A stretch of DNA of 64,000 nucleotides from CAIWHR01 sp963788185 (GTDB taxonomy: Bacteria > Pseudomonadota > Gammaproteobacteria > Burkholderiales > Casimicrobiaceae): positions 62,001 through 126,000 of the forward strand of contig CAWBGE010000024.1 of NCBI GenBank assembly GCA_963788185.1, written 5' to 3'. The notes beneath the pieces are model-generated. The model was not told the origin of the DNA and did no database searches. It saw only the letters and a list, made by a program, of their open reading frames with translations. The stretch's first letter is position 1. Each line of letters starts with the position of its first letter. The position numbers and the translations under genes are program-made. This document shows, in pieces, positions 50,631 to 59,096 of the stretch.

Positions 50631-52072
50631 ATGACTTCGAACGTGTTTCGCAATTACATCGCCGGCGAATGGGTCGCCGGCGCTTCGGTGACCGTCAACC
50701 GCAATCCGTCCGATGTCGGCGACGTGATCGGAGAGTATGCGCAGGCGGATGCAGCGCAGACGCGCGCGGCGATCGCTGCGGCGAAGGCTGCGTTTCCCGC
50801 GTGGGCGACGGGCTCGATCCAGGAGCGCGCGAACATCCTCGACCGTGCCGGCGCCGAAATCCTCGCGCGCAAGGATGAACTGGGAAAACTCCTCTCGCGG
50901 GAGGAAGGCAAGACGCTGCCCGAGGGCATCGGCGAGGCGATGCGCGCCGGCAACATCTTTCGCTTCTTCGCCGGTGAAGTTCTGCGCCATGGCGGCGAGA
51001 AGATCCCGTCGGTGCGTCCCGGCGTCGACGTCGAGGTGACGCGCGAGCCCATCGGCGTCATCGGGCTCATCGCGCCGTGGAATTTTCCGTTGGCGATTCC
51101 GGCCTGGAAGATCGCGCCGGCGCTGGCCTACGGCAACACGGTGGTGATGAAGCCCGCCGACCTCGTGCCAGGCTGCGCGTGGGCGATCGCCGACATCCTG
51201 GCGCGCGCCGGACTGCCCCCGGGGGTGTTCAACCTGACCATGGGCCGCGGGTCGGTCGTCGGCGAAGTCCTGGTGTCGAGCCCGGACGTGGCGGGCCTGA
51301 GTTTCACCGGGTCGGTCGGCACGGGGCGCGCGATCGCCGCCAAGGCCATCGCCCGCATGGCCAAGGTCCAGCTCGAAATGGGCGGCAAGAATCCGCTGGT
51401 CGTCCTCGACGATGCGGACCTCGCTACCGCGGTCAACTGCGCGGTGCAGGGCGCCTATTTCTCGACCGGGCAGCGCTGCACGGCATCGTCGCGGTTCATC
51501 GTCACCGAAGGCATACACGACCGCTTCGTCAAAGCGGTCACGGAAAAGCTGTCGGCGCTGAGATCGACGACGCACTGGCCGCGGGCACCGACATCGGTCC
51601 GGTCGTCGATCAGAGCCAGCTCGACACCGATCTCTCGTACGTCGCCATCGGCAAGAGCGAGGGGGCGACGCTGGCGCATGGCGGAGATCGCGTGACGCGG
51701 GCGAAGGACGGCTACTATCTCGCGCCGGCGCTGTTCACCGAAGCCACCAACGCGATGCGAATTGCGCGCGAGGAGATCTTCGGCCCGGTGGCGGCGGTGA
51801 TCCGTGCCGGCGGCTACGACGAGGCGCTGGCGCTCGCCAACGACACCGAGTTCGGCTTGTGTTCGGGCATCGTCACCACGTCGCTCAAATACGCGTCGCA
51901 CTTCAAGCGCCACGCGCAGGCGGGGATGGTGATGGTCAACCTGCCCACGGCGGGCGTCGACTACCACGTGCCATTCGGCGGCCGCAAGGGTTCGAGCTAC
52001 GGTTCGCGCGAGCAGGGCCGCTACGCCGCGGAATTCTTCACCACGGTCAAGACCACCTACATCGCGCCCTGA
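50631..52072 (+). pseudogene. 2-oxoglutarate semialdehyde dehydrogenase, interrupted by a -1 frameshift
   Basis: An NAD(P) aldehyde dehydrogenase of about 480 residues when repaired. Frame 3 (ATG 50631) gives FRNYIAGEWVAGASVTVNRNP, IAPWNFPLAIPAWKIAPALAYGN, FTGSVGTGRAI, the Glu in QLEMGGKNP and the nucleophile C283 in STGQRCTASSRF. After VTEKLSAL the match moves to frame 2: IDDALAAGTDIGPVVDQSQL, EEIFGPVAAVIRAGGYDEAL and VPFGGRKGSS. One missing base near 51560-51563 explains it. Both catalytic residues lie before the break, but the truncated protein would lack the C-terminal fold. It is either a recent loss or a sequencing error. Confidence 0.87.
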
Positions 52073-52146
52073 TTTGCAGGAGCGGATTCAGCCGCGAATT
52101 CGTCGCCCGCCTTCGGCACAGTCGCGCCTGAAGGCGGTCCTACAAA
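52073..52146. repeat. paired REP-like element (BIME type)
   Basis: TTTGCAGGAGCGGATTCAG (52073-52091) leads a first unit, and CGCGCCTGAAGGCGGTCC (52123-52140) followed by TACAAA closes an inverted second unit: the complement of the latter reads TTTGTAGGACCGCCTTCAGG. The two face each other between the convergent aldehyde dehydrogenase and hydrolase genes, the usual location of bacterial interspersed mosaic elements. Confidence 0.65.
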
Positions 52147-52165
52147 CGCGTTCGGCGACTGGCGC

Positions 52166-53026
52166 TCAGCGCCGCGCCTTGTACGCGACGACCTTCTGCT
52201 TCTGCTCGCCCAGTCCCGCGATGCCCAGCGTGATGACGTCGCCCGCCTTGAGGTACTGCGGGGTCGGCTTCATGCCCATGCCCACGCCCGGCGGCGTGCC
52301 CGTGGTGATGACGTCGCCCGGAACGAGCGTCATGTAGCGCGACAGGTCGGCCACCAGCGCTGCGACGCCGAAAATCATCGTCCGCGTGTTGCCGGTCTGC
52401 CTGCGCACGCCGTTGACGTCGAGCCACATGTCGAGGTTCTGCGGGTCCTTGATCTCGTCGGTGGTGACGAGCCACGGTCCCAGCGGCCCGAAGGTGTCGC
52501 AACCCTTGCCCTTGGTCCACTGCGCGCCACCCTTCTTCAGCTGGAACTCGCGCTCCGAGACGTCGTTGATCAGGCAATAGCCGGCGACGTACTTCAGCGC
52601 ATCCTTTTCGGCGACGTGGCGCGCCGTCCTGCCGATCACGACACCGAGTTCCACTTCCCAGTCGGTCTCTTTCGAGTCCTTCGGGATCATCACGTTGTCG
52701 TTCGGACCGACGATGCACGTGGTCGACTTGCAGAAGACGATCGGAAACTCCGGAATCGCCATGTTCGATTCGGCGGCATGGTCGGCGTAGTTGAGGCCGA
52801 TCGCCAGGAACTTCGACACGCCGGCGACACATGGCCCGAAGCGCGGCTTGCCTTTCACCAGCGGCAGGCGCTTGACGTCCAGCTTGCGCAGTTCCTTCAA
52901 TGCCGCGGGCGCGAGCGTCTCGGGGCCGATGTCCTTGACCTTGCGCGACAGGTCGCGCAGATTGCCGTCGGCGTCGATGAGACCGGGTTTTTCCTTGCCG
53001 GCGGGGCCGAAGCGTACGAGTTTCAT
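52166..53026 (-). CDS. FAH-family hydrolase of 2,4-diketo-3-deoxy sugar acids
   Basis: A 286-residue FAH-superfamily protein. The catalytic His/Asp/Glu set appears in AIGLNYADHAAES, DWEVELGVVIGRTARH and YVAGYCLINDVSEREFQ, with DTFGPLGPWLVTTDEI and TTGTPPGVGMGMKP following. This subgroup includes 2,4-diketo-3-deoxy-L-fuconate/L-rhamnonate/pentonate hydrolases, which cut the substrate to pyruvate plus lactate or glycolate. The SDR gene 70 bases upstream on the same strand would make its diketo substrate, so the pairing supports this call over ureidoglycolate lyase. Confidence 0.83.
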   Translation of the reverse strand: MKLVRFGPAGKEKPGLIDADGNLRDLSRKVKDIGPETLAPAALKELRKLDVKRLPLVKGKPRFGPCVAGVSKFLAIGLNYADHAAESNMAIPEFPIVFCKSTTCIVGPNDNVMIPKDSKETDWEVELGVVIGRTARHVAEKDALKYVAGYCLINDVSEREFQLKKGGAQWTKGKGCDTFGPLGPWLVTTDEIKDPQNLDMWLDVNGVRRQTGNTRTMIFGVAALVADLSRYMTLVPGDVITTGTPPGVGMGMKPTPQYLKAGDVITLGIAGLGEQKQKVVAYKARR

Positions 53027-53096
53027 GGGTTCTCCTGTGGAAAGTGGCGGTGCGCGATCAGGTTCTCAAAACCGCGTGGATGGTCCTGGCAGGCCG

Positions 53097-53837
53097 TCAG
53101 ATCGAAATACCGCCGTCGATGGAGACGACGATTCCGGTCATCAGCGACGACTCGTCGGATGCGAGGAAGACGATCAACGGCGCGATCTCTTCCGGCTGCC
53201 CGAGTCGTCCCATCGGCTGCCGGGCGATGAAATTCTTCAGCGCGGCCGCCGGGTCGGGCGCCGTGTTGATCCGATCGTGCAGCGAAGGGGTCTCGATGGT
53301 GCCTGGCGCGATCGCGTTGCAGCGGATGCCCTTGGCGACGAAATCCGCGGCCACGCCCTTGGTCAGCCCGATTACCGCGGCCTTCGACGCGCCGTAGATG
53401 CAGCGGTTGGGGAAACCCTTGACCGACGATGCCATCGACGCCATGTTGATGATGCTGCCGCCGCCTTTGGCGAGCATCCCCGGCAGCGCGCACTTGATCG
53501 CCACGTACATCGCCCGGACGTTGAGGTTGAAGCTCGCGTCCCAATCGCTGTCGGTGCAATCGAGGATCGTGCCGTTGTGCACCCAGCCGGCACAGTTGAA
53601 CAGGATGTCGAGAGGCGGCAGCGCTTCGATCGTCCGCGCGACCGCGGCGTCGTCGAGGACGTCGAGCTGCCGGGTCTCGATGCCGGGCACGCCGGCGAAC
53701 GCCGCCAGGAGTGCGGGGTTCACGTCGGTCGCGGTGACGCGGGCGCCCTCCGCGGCCATGGCCAGCGCCGTTGCGCGACCGATTCCCTGACCGGCCGCCG
53801 TGATCAGCGCCGTCTTGCCTTCGAGCCGCCCTGCCAT
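53097..53837 (-). CDS. SDR, probable 2-keto-3-deoxy-sugar-acid 4-dehydrogenase
   Basis: A 246-residue classical SDR with TAAGQGIGRATALAM for NAD, Asp in TATDVNP favouring NAD over NADP, NCAGWVHNGTILD, the Ser in NMASMASSVKGFPN and catalytic YGASK. SPNR-like segments (KGFPNRCIYGASKAAV) and CNAIAPGTIETPSL relate it to BDH2/DHRS6 and to bacterial 2-keto-3-deoxy-L-fuconate dehydrogenase. With the adjacent FAH hydrolase it would form the oxidative cleavage branch for deoxy sugar acids. It is divergent from the GntR gene at 54123. Confidence 0.85.
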   Translation of the reverse strand: MAGRLEGKTALITAAGQGIGRATALAMAAEGARVTATDVNPALLAAFAGVPGIETRQLDVLDDAAVARTIEALPPLDILFNCAGWVHNGTILDCTDSDWDASFNLNVRAMYVAIKCALPGMLAKGGGSIINMASMASSVKGFPNRCIYGASKAAVIGLTKGVAADFVAKGIRCNAIAPGTIETPSLHDRINTAPDPAAALKNFIARQPMGRLGQPEEIAPLIVFLASDESSLMTGIVVSIDGGISI

Positions 53838-53977
53838 CGCGTTTGTCCTCCGAATGCGGACACTCGGCCGTGCGGCGCGGAATGCGCATGCGGCGCGGTG
53901 TCGGATGCGTGCCGACCGCTGCGGACCGCATTGGCTCCCGCAGCGCGGCGACCGGACATTCTACCGCGCCCGGCGAA

Positions 53978-54002
53978 AATTGGTAATACCACTTGACCAA
54001 TT
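53978..54002. promoter_or_regulatory. GntR/UxuR-like operator and promoter
   Basis: Two nested dyads: TGGTA-A-TACCA (53981-53991) is perfect, and AATTGGT (53978-53984) pairs with ACCAATT (53996-54002). The sequence recalls the ExuR/UxuR site AATTGGTATACCAATT. TTGACC (53993-53998) with TAGCCT 17 bases on (54016-54021) is a possible promoter for the gntR gene overlapped by the site, allowing autorepression and control of the divergent SDR-hydrolase pair. Confidence 0.65.
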
Positions 54003-54122
54003 GGCGGGTGAAGATTAGCCTTCCGACTGCCCATCGAAGCCGGCGGCGACGATGGATTTCGCCATTGCCGGCCCATCGTCCCTGGCCGGGACGCAAACAC
54101 GCAGCCAGGTCGTCTTGCATCC

Positions 54123-54842
54123 ATGCCGTTCCAAAGCATCGAACCCCGGCGGTTGTACCGCCAGATCGCCGATCAGATTCGATCGCTCATCAACTCCGGC
54201 GAGTTCCACGCGGGTTCGCGGCTGCCTTCGGAGCGCGAGCTTGCCAAGCAATTGGGCGTGTCGCGTCCGTCGGTGCGCGAGGCGTTGATCGCGCTCGAAG
54301 TGGAAGGGCTGGTCGACGTGCGGATCGGCTCGGGCATCTATGCGCTCGGCCAGGCCGGCAAGGCGGCGGCCGGCACGGTGGATGCCGACGAGTCCGAGGA
54401 AGCCGAAGCGGGGCCGTTCGAACTGATACGCGCCCGCTACGTGATCGAGAGCGAGTGCGCGGCGCTGGCGGCGAAATCCGCCAAGAAGGCGCACCTGCGG
54501 GCGATAGACGAGGCGCTGGACGAAATGGCAGTCGAGTCGCGCAGCGGGGCGCAGCCGCTCGCCGGCGATCGCCTGTTTCACCTGCGCGTGGTCGAAGCGA
54601 CCGGCAACGGCGCGTTGGTCGCCGTCGTCAAGATGCTGTGGGAAGAGCGCGTGGGTCCGCTCTACAAGCAGCTCGAAGAGCACTACGATTCGCCGGCGCT
54701 TTGGGCGTCGGCGATGGCCGAGCACCGCGCGGTGTCGAAAGCGATCGCTGCTCGCGACCCCGTGGCGGCAAAAAGCGCGATGCAGCGCCATCTCAATCAT
54801 GCCTACAAACGGTTCAACACCGGGTGGGATAATCTCAAGTAA
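54123..54842 (+). CDS. GntR-family regulator, UxuR/FadR type
   Basis: A 239-residue FCD-type regulator. Its winged helix starts at the N-terminus (RLYRQIADQIRSLINSGEFHAGSRLPSERELAKQLGVSRPSVREALIALEVEGLVDVRIGSGIYAL), the FadR/UxuR arrangement. An acidic linker of about 20 residues (DADESEEAEAG) joins it to the FCD domain with FELIRARYVIESECAALAA, DRLFHLRVVEAT and AEHRAVSKAIAARDP. It heads the plus-strand run with idnD, TRAP and the enolase-type gene, and it lies 285 bases from the divergent SDR, sharing the operator there. Confidence 0.88.
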   Translation: MPFQSIEPRRLYRQIADQIRSLINSGEFHAGSRLPSERELAKQLGVSRPSVREALIALEVEGLVDVRIGSGIYALGQAGKAAAGTVDADESEEAEAGPFELIRARYVIESECAALAAKSAKKAHLRAIDEALDEMAVESRSGAQPLAGDRLFHLRVVEATGNGALVAVVKMLWEERVGPLYKQLEEHYDSPALWASAMAEHRAVSKAIAARDPVAAKSAMQRHLNHAYKRFNTGWDNLK

Positions 54843-54907
54843 CGCATCCGGCGCCGCCCAGGTTGGGTAAACTGCCTCCAGGGACGCCGCCATCAAGGAG
54901 AAATGGA

Positions 54908-55933
54908 ATGCTTGCCGCCCGAATTCACGCCAAGGAAGACCTTCGCCTCGACCCTACCGCCACCCCGGAGCCCGGCCCCGGCGAAGTGCTGGTGCAACTC
55001 GGGGCGGGCGGCATCTGCGGGTCCGACCTTCACTATTACTTCGAAGGACGCAACGGCTCGTTCGTCATCCGCGAGCCGCTGATTCCGGGTCATGAAGCGT
55101 CGGGCGTGATCGCCGCGGTCGGTCCGGGCGTCACCCGCGTCAAGGTCGGCGACAAGGCGGCGATCAGCCCCTCGCACGCCTGCGGCCGTTGCGACTACTG
55201 CCGCGAGGGTCGCGAACAGCTGTGCACGAGCATGAAGTTCCTCGGCAGCGCCAGCCTGTTTCCGCACGTGCAAGGGATGTTCCAGGAATATTTCGTCATG
55301 GGCGAACGGCAATGCTATCCGGCGACCGGCGACGTCACGCTGGGCGAACTCGCATTTGCCGAGCCGTTGGCGGTGGCGCTGCACGGCTTGAAGCGCGGCA
55401 AGGATCTCGTCGGAAAATCGGTGCTGATCACCGGCGCCGGGACGATCGGCTGCCTGATGGTGATGGTGGCACGACTTGCCGGCGCGACCAAGATCACCGT
55501 CAGCGACGTTCTCGACCGTCCGCTCGCCAAGGCCAAGGAAGTGGGCGCCGACGTGACGCTGCGTGCGGACCGCGACGCCGAGCTGCTGACCAAGCCCCAG
55601 TTCGATGCCGCGTTCGAGGTCTCCGGCAATTTCGCTGCGCTGAAGACCTGCGTCGCCGCCGTCAAGCGCGGCGCGTGCATCGTCCAAGTGGGGACGCTGC
55701 CGCACGAGCCGCTGCCGTTCCTGCTCAACGAGCTGATGGTCAAGGAACTCGACTTCTGTCCGGCCTTTCGCTGGGGCATCGAGTTCGACTGGGCCGTCCA
55801 GTACCTGCAGTCGCGCCGCATCGACGTCCGCCCGCTGCTGACGGGGCAGTTCCCGTTGAAGGACGCGCACCAGGCCTTCGAACTCGCCAAGGACAAGAAC
55901 CGCGCCACCAAGGTTCAGGTCGTTTTCGCGTAG
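54908..55933 (+). CDS. zinc alcohol dehydrogenase, L-idonate 5-dehydrogenase type
   Basis: A 341-residue medium-chain dehydrogenase. Catalytic zinc ligands are in GGICGSDLHYYFEG and IPGHEASG. The structural zinc Cys4 is in SHACGRCDYCREGREQLC, and SVLITGAGTIGCLMVMVARLAGA is the NAD fold. The CGSDLHYYFEGRNG segment and KFLGSASLFPHVQGMFQEYF point to L-idonate 5-dehydrogenase (IdnD), which makes 5-ketogluconate; oxidation of a related aldonate is possible. ATG 54908 has AAGGAG (54895-54900) 7 bases upstream. It is probably in one transcript with the TRAP genes. Confidence 0.84.
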   Translation: MLAARIHAKEDLRLDPTATPEPGPGEVLVQLGAGGICGSDLHYYFEGRNGSFVIREPLIPGHEASGVIAAVGPGVTRVKVGDKAAISPSHACGRCDYCREGREQLCTSMKFLGSASLFPHVQGMFQEYFVMGERQCYPATGDVTLGELAFAEPLAVALHGLKRGKDLVGKSVLITGAGTIGCLMVMVARLAGATKITVSDVLDRPLAKAKEVGADVTLRADRDAELLTKPQFDAAFEVSGNFAALKTCVAAVKRGACIVQVGTLPHEPLPFLLNELMVKELDFCPAFRWGIEFDWAVQYLQSRRIDVRPLLTGQFPLKDAHQAFELAKDKNRATKVQVVFA

Positions 55934-55971
55934 GAGCATTCGTTTTCCGTTCATCACAGCCAGGAGGAAGC

Positions 55972-56955
55972 ATGAAAGCGTTGAACAAGTTGATATTCTC
56001 GGTCGCCGCCACGGCGATCGCGCTCGGTGTCGCCGCCGGTCCCGCGGCTGCGCAGACCAAGCTCAAGTGGGCACACGTCTACGAGACCGGCGAGCCGTAC
56101 CACAAGTGGTCGGTGTGGGCCGCCGACGAGATCAAGAAGCGCAGCAACGGCCGGTACGAGATCACCGTCTTCCCGGCCAGTTCGCTCGGCAAGGAAGCCG
56201 ACCTCAACCAGGGCCTGACGCTCGGCACCGTCGACATGATCATCAGCGGCACGTCGTACGCGATGCGCAGCTACCCGCGGATCGGCATCGCCTACTATCC
56301 GTTCATCTTCCGCGACGCCGACCACATGCTGGCGTATTCGAAGAGCCCGGTGTTCCAGGAAATGGTCGACGGCTACCGTGCCAAGACCGGCATCCAGATG
56401 ACCGCGATGACATACTATGGCGCGCGGCAGACGTCGTCGAACCGGCCGTTCACCGACTGCGCCGGGATGAAGGGTCTGAAGATCCGCGTTCCCGACTCGC
56501 CGGCTTACATGGCGACGCCGAAGTCCTGCGGTGCAAATCCGGCGCCGATCGCATTCGCCGAAGTCTACCTCGCGCTGCAGAACGGCACCGTCGAGGCGCA
56601 GGAGAACCCCCTGACGACCATCGAGGCGAAGAAGTTCTACGAAGTGCAGAAGGCGATCATGATGACCTCGCACATCGTCGACGGCCTCGTCACCCAGATC
56701 GCGCCGCACGTCTGGAACAAGCTGTCCGACGCCGACAAGAAGCTCTTCACCGACGTCACGCGCGAAGCCGCCGCCGGCGCCACTGCCGACATCAAGAAGC
56801 GCGAAGCCGAACTCGTCGACGAGTTCAAGAAGAAGGGGTTGCAGATCGTCAACGTCGACCGCAAGAGCTTCGTCGATGCGGTGCTGAAGAACGTGCCGCT
56901 GGAGTCGATGGGCTACGACAAGAAGGACTACGACCGGATCATTGCCATCAAGTGA
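55972..56955 (+). CDS. dctP: TRAP transporter solute-binding protein (DctP family, second system)
   Basis: A 327-residue periplasmic receptor with a signal peptide over about residues 1-27 (ending GPAAAQ). Family blocks are LKWAHVYETGEPYHKWSVWAADEIKKRS, FPASSLGKEADLNQGLTLGTVDMI, the ligand-Arg region CAGMKGLKIRVPDSPAYMATPKSCGANPAPI and GTVEAQENPLTTIEAKKFYEVQK. This last part resembles receptors for uronates and aldonates. AGGAGG is 5 bases before the ATG. It differs clearly from the receptor at 20175, implying a different ligand. Confidence 0.92.
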   Translation: MKALNKLIFSVAATAIALGVAAGPAAAQTKLKWAHVYETGEPYHKWSVWAADEIKKRSNGRYEITVFPASSLGKEADLNQGLTLGTVDMIISGTSYAMRSYPRIGIAYYPFIFRDADHMLAYSKSPVFQEMVDGYRAKTGIQMTAMTYYGARQTSSNRPFTDCAGMKGLKIRVPDSPAYMATPKSCGANPAPIAFAEVYLALQNGTVEAQENPLTTIEAKKFYEVQKAIMMTSHIVDGLVTQIAPHVWNKLSDADKKLFTDVTREAAAGATADIKKREAELVDEFKKKGLQIVNVDRKSFVDAVLKNVPLESMGYDKKDYDRIIAIK

Positions 56956-57114
56956 TCCGTTTCGCCGGACGCGCGGACGGAAGTTCCGCGCGCCCGGCGA
57001 GCGCGGCGGCAACGTCCGCCGGCGCAAACCTGCACCGAGGTGGGCGACGCACGGCTGCATGCGCCGCGCGTGTCGAGATGAAAAGCAACGGCTCCTGGGG
57101 GAGGACGCAACACC

Positions 57115-57675
57115 ATGGCTGAATCCACCGCGAACGACCACGTGCTCGATGCCGACGGGCACTTCCACACGGCAGAGGATGCGATCGACCTGTCGATCTA
57201 TGGCTGGGAGGACTGGCTGACGCTGGCATTCTTCTGGCTGCTGGCTGCCGACGTCTTCTACCAGTTCTTCACCCGTTACGTGCTGGGCGACTCGGCGGCG
57301 TGGACCGAGGAGATCGCTCGTTACCTGCTCATCGTCGTCTGTTTCGTCGGCGCGTCGATGGCGGTGCGGCGCAACACGCACATCCAGGTCGAGTTCCTCT
57401 ACCGTTATCTGCCGCAGAAGGTCGCGCGCGTAATGTCGACGTGGGTCGACGTCGTGCGCGTCGCCTTCTTCGTCTACGCGGTGTGGCTCACCGTGGAACT
57501 GATTCCCAAGATCGCGCACATGAAGATGACGGTCGTCGACTTCCCGATCTCGTACATGTATTGGCTGGTCTGCTTCGGCTTCGTGATGATGGCGTTCCGC
57601 TCGGTTCAGGTGGCGATCCGGCACTGGCGGCAGGGCTGGAGCGTGCTCGAGCGTCCCGGCGAAGTGGAGGCCTGA
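57115..57675 (+). CDS. dctQ: TRAP transporter small permease (DctQ family, second system)
   Basis: A 186-residue four-helix membrane protein. About 30 acidic N-terminal residues precede DWLTLAFFWLLAADVFYQFFTRYVLGDSAAWTEEIARYLLIVVCFVGASMAVRRNTHI, the typical DctQ core. A gap of 159 bases separates it from dctP, with no clear terminator. dctM follows 4 bases after its stop, so the two permease subunits are made together. Confidence 0.9.
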   Translation: MAESTANDHVLDADGHFHTAEDAIDLSIYGWEDWLTLAFFWLLAADVFYQFFTRYVLGDSAAWTEEIARYLLIVVCFVGASMAVRRNTHIQVEFLYRYLPQKVARVMSTWVDVVRVAFFVYAVWLTVELIPKIAHMKMTVVDFPISYMYWLVCFGFVMMAFRSVQVAIRHWRQGWSVLERPGEVEA

Positions 57676-57679
57676 CGCG

Positions 57680-59086
57680 ATGAACAGCCTGCTCCTCGGT
57701 GGTTTCCTGGCGGTGATGGCAAGCGGCGTCCCGATCGCCATCGCGATGTGCATCGCTTCGCTGCTCTACATCCTGGCCACCGGCCTGATTCCGCCGCTGA
57801 CTGTGATCCACCGGATGGTCGGCGGCGTCGACAGCTTCCCGTTGCTCGCGGTGCCGTTCTTCATCCTCGCCGGCAACCTGATGAATTCGGCGGGCATCAC
57901 GAACCGGATCTACGACTACGCGCTGGCGCTGGTCGGCTGGCTGAAGGGGGGGCTGGGACACGTCAACGTGGTTGGCAGCATGATCTTCGCCGGCATGTCG
58001 GGCACGGCGATCGCCGACGCCGGGGGACTCGGCACGATCGAGATCAAGGCGATGCAGGACCACGGCTATCCGACCGAGTTCGCGGTCGGCATCACCGCGG
58101 CGTCGGCGACGCTGGGACCGATCATTCCGCCGTCGCTGCCGATGGTCATCTACGGCGTCCAGGCGAACACGTCGATCGGCAAGCTCTTCGCCGGCGGATT
58201 CATTCCCGGCGCCGTGATGGCGATCTTCATGATGATCATGGTCGGCTACTACGCGCACGTCCGGAAATACGGCGCCGACATCGCCTTCTCGTGGTCGCGG
58301 ATGGGGCACGCATTCGTCGAGACCGGCGCCATTGTCTTCACGTCGGTGGTGCTCTATTTCCTGTGGTCGAACGAATCGCTGGGCGGCATGATGCGCTTCG
58401 GCCTGCCGATGATCGCGGTGATGGTCGCCGACAAGTTGTTCAAGTTCGACGCCTTCATGGCGCTGCTGACGCCGATCATCCTCATCGGCGGGATGGCCAG
58501 CGGCCTGTTCACGCCGACCGAAGCGGCTGTCGCGGCTGTCGCCTGGGCGCTGTTCCTCGGCTTCGTCTGGTACCGGACGCTCAATTGGCGCAAGCTCATC
58601 AAGATCTCGATGGAGACCATCGAGACCACGGCGACGGTGCTGTTCATCGTCGCCAGCGCGTCGATCTTCGCCTGGGTGCTGACGACCACGCAGATCACCG
58701 ACGCGATCGCCGTCTGGGTGCTGTCGATCTCGAGCGCGCCGTGGGTGTTCCTGCTGCTCGCCAACATCTTCCTGCTGTTCGTCGGCTGCTTCATGGAGAC
58801 CATCGCAGCGATCACCATCCTGGTGCCGGTGTTCATGCCGATCATCGCCAAGCTCGGCATCGATCCCGTCCACTTTGGTCTCATCATGGTGCTGAACCTG
58901 ATGATCGGACTCATCACACCGCCGGTAGGGATGGTGCTGTTCATCCTGCAGAAGGTCTCGGGATTGTCGTTCGAGCAGACGATGAAGGCGGCGACGCCAT
59001 GGCTGCTGCCGCTCCTGGTGACGCTGGCGCTGATCACCTATGTGCCGCAGGTGGTGCTGTGGCTGCCCGGCATTCTCTACAAGTAG
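57680..59086 (+). CDS. dctM: TRAP transporter large permease (DctM family, second system)
   Basis: A 468-residue multispanning permease. Blocks are VPFFILAGNLMNSAGITNRIYDYAL, HVNVVGSMIFAGMSGTAIADAGGLGTIE, TLGPIIPPSLPMVIYGV, TPTEAAVAAVAWAL, and MVLNLMIGLITPPVGMVLFIL. It is longer than the first DctM at 21301 owing to a larger central loop around residues 190-230. With the small subunit it forms the ion-coupled channel for the ligand bound by the dctP product. The downstream dehydratase starts 10 bases later. Confidence 0.93.
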   Translation: MNSLLLGGFLAVMASGVPIAIAMCIASLLYILATGLIPPLTVIHRMVGGVDSFPLLAVPFFILAGNLMNSAGITNRIYDYALALVGWLKGGLGHVNVVGSMIFAGMSGTAIADAGGLGTIEIKAMQDHGYPTEFAVGITAASATLGPIIPPSLPMVIYGVQANTSIGKLFAGGFIPGAVMAIFMMIMVGYYAHVRKYGADIAFSWSRMGHAFVETGAIVFTSVVLYFLWSNESLGGMMRFGLPMIAVMVADKLFKFDAFMALLTPIILIGGMASGLFTPTEAAVAAVAWALFLGFVWYRTLNWRKLIKISMETIETTATVLFIVASASIFAWVLTTTQITDAIAVWVLSISSAPWVFLLLANIFLLFVGCFMETIAAITILVPVFMPIIAKLGIDPVHFGLIMVLNLMIGLITPPVGMVLFILQKVSGLSFEQTMKAATPWLLPLLVTLALITYVPQVVLWLPGILYK

Positions 59087-59096
59087 GCGCGCTGCC

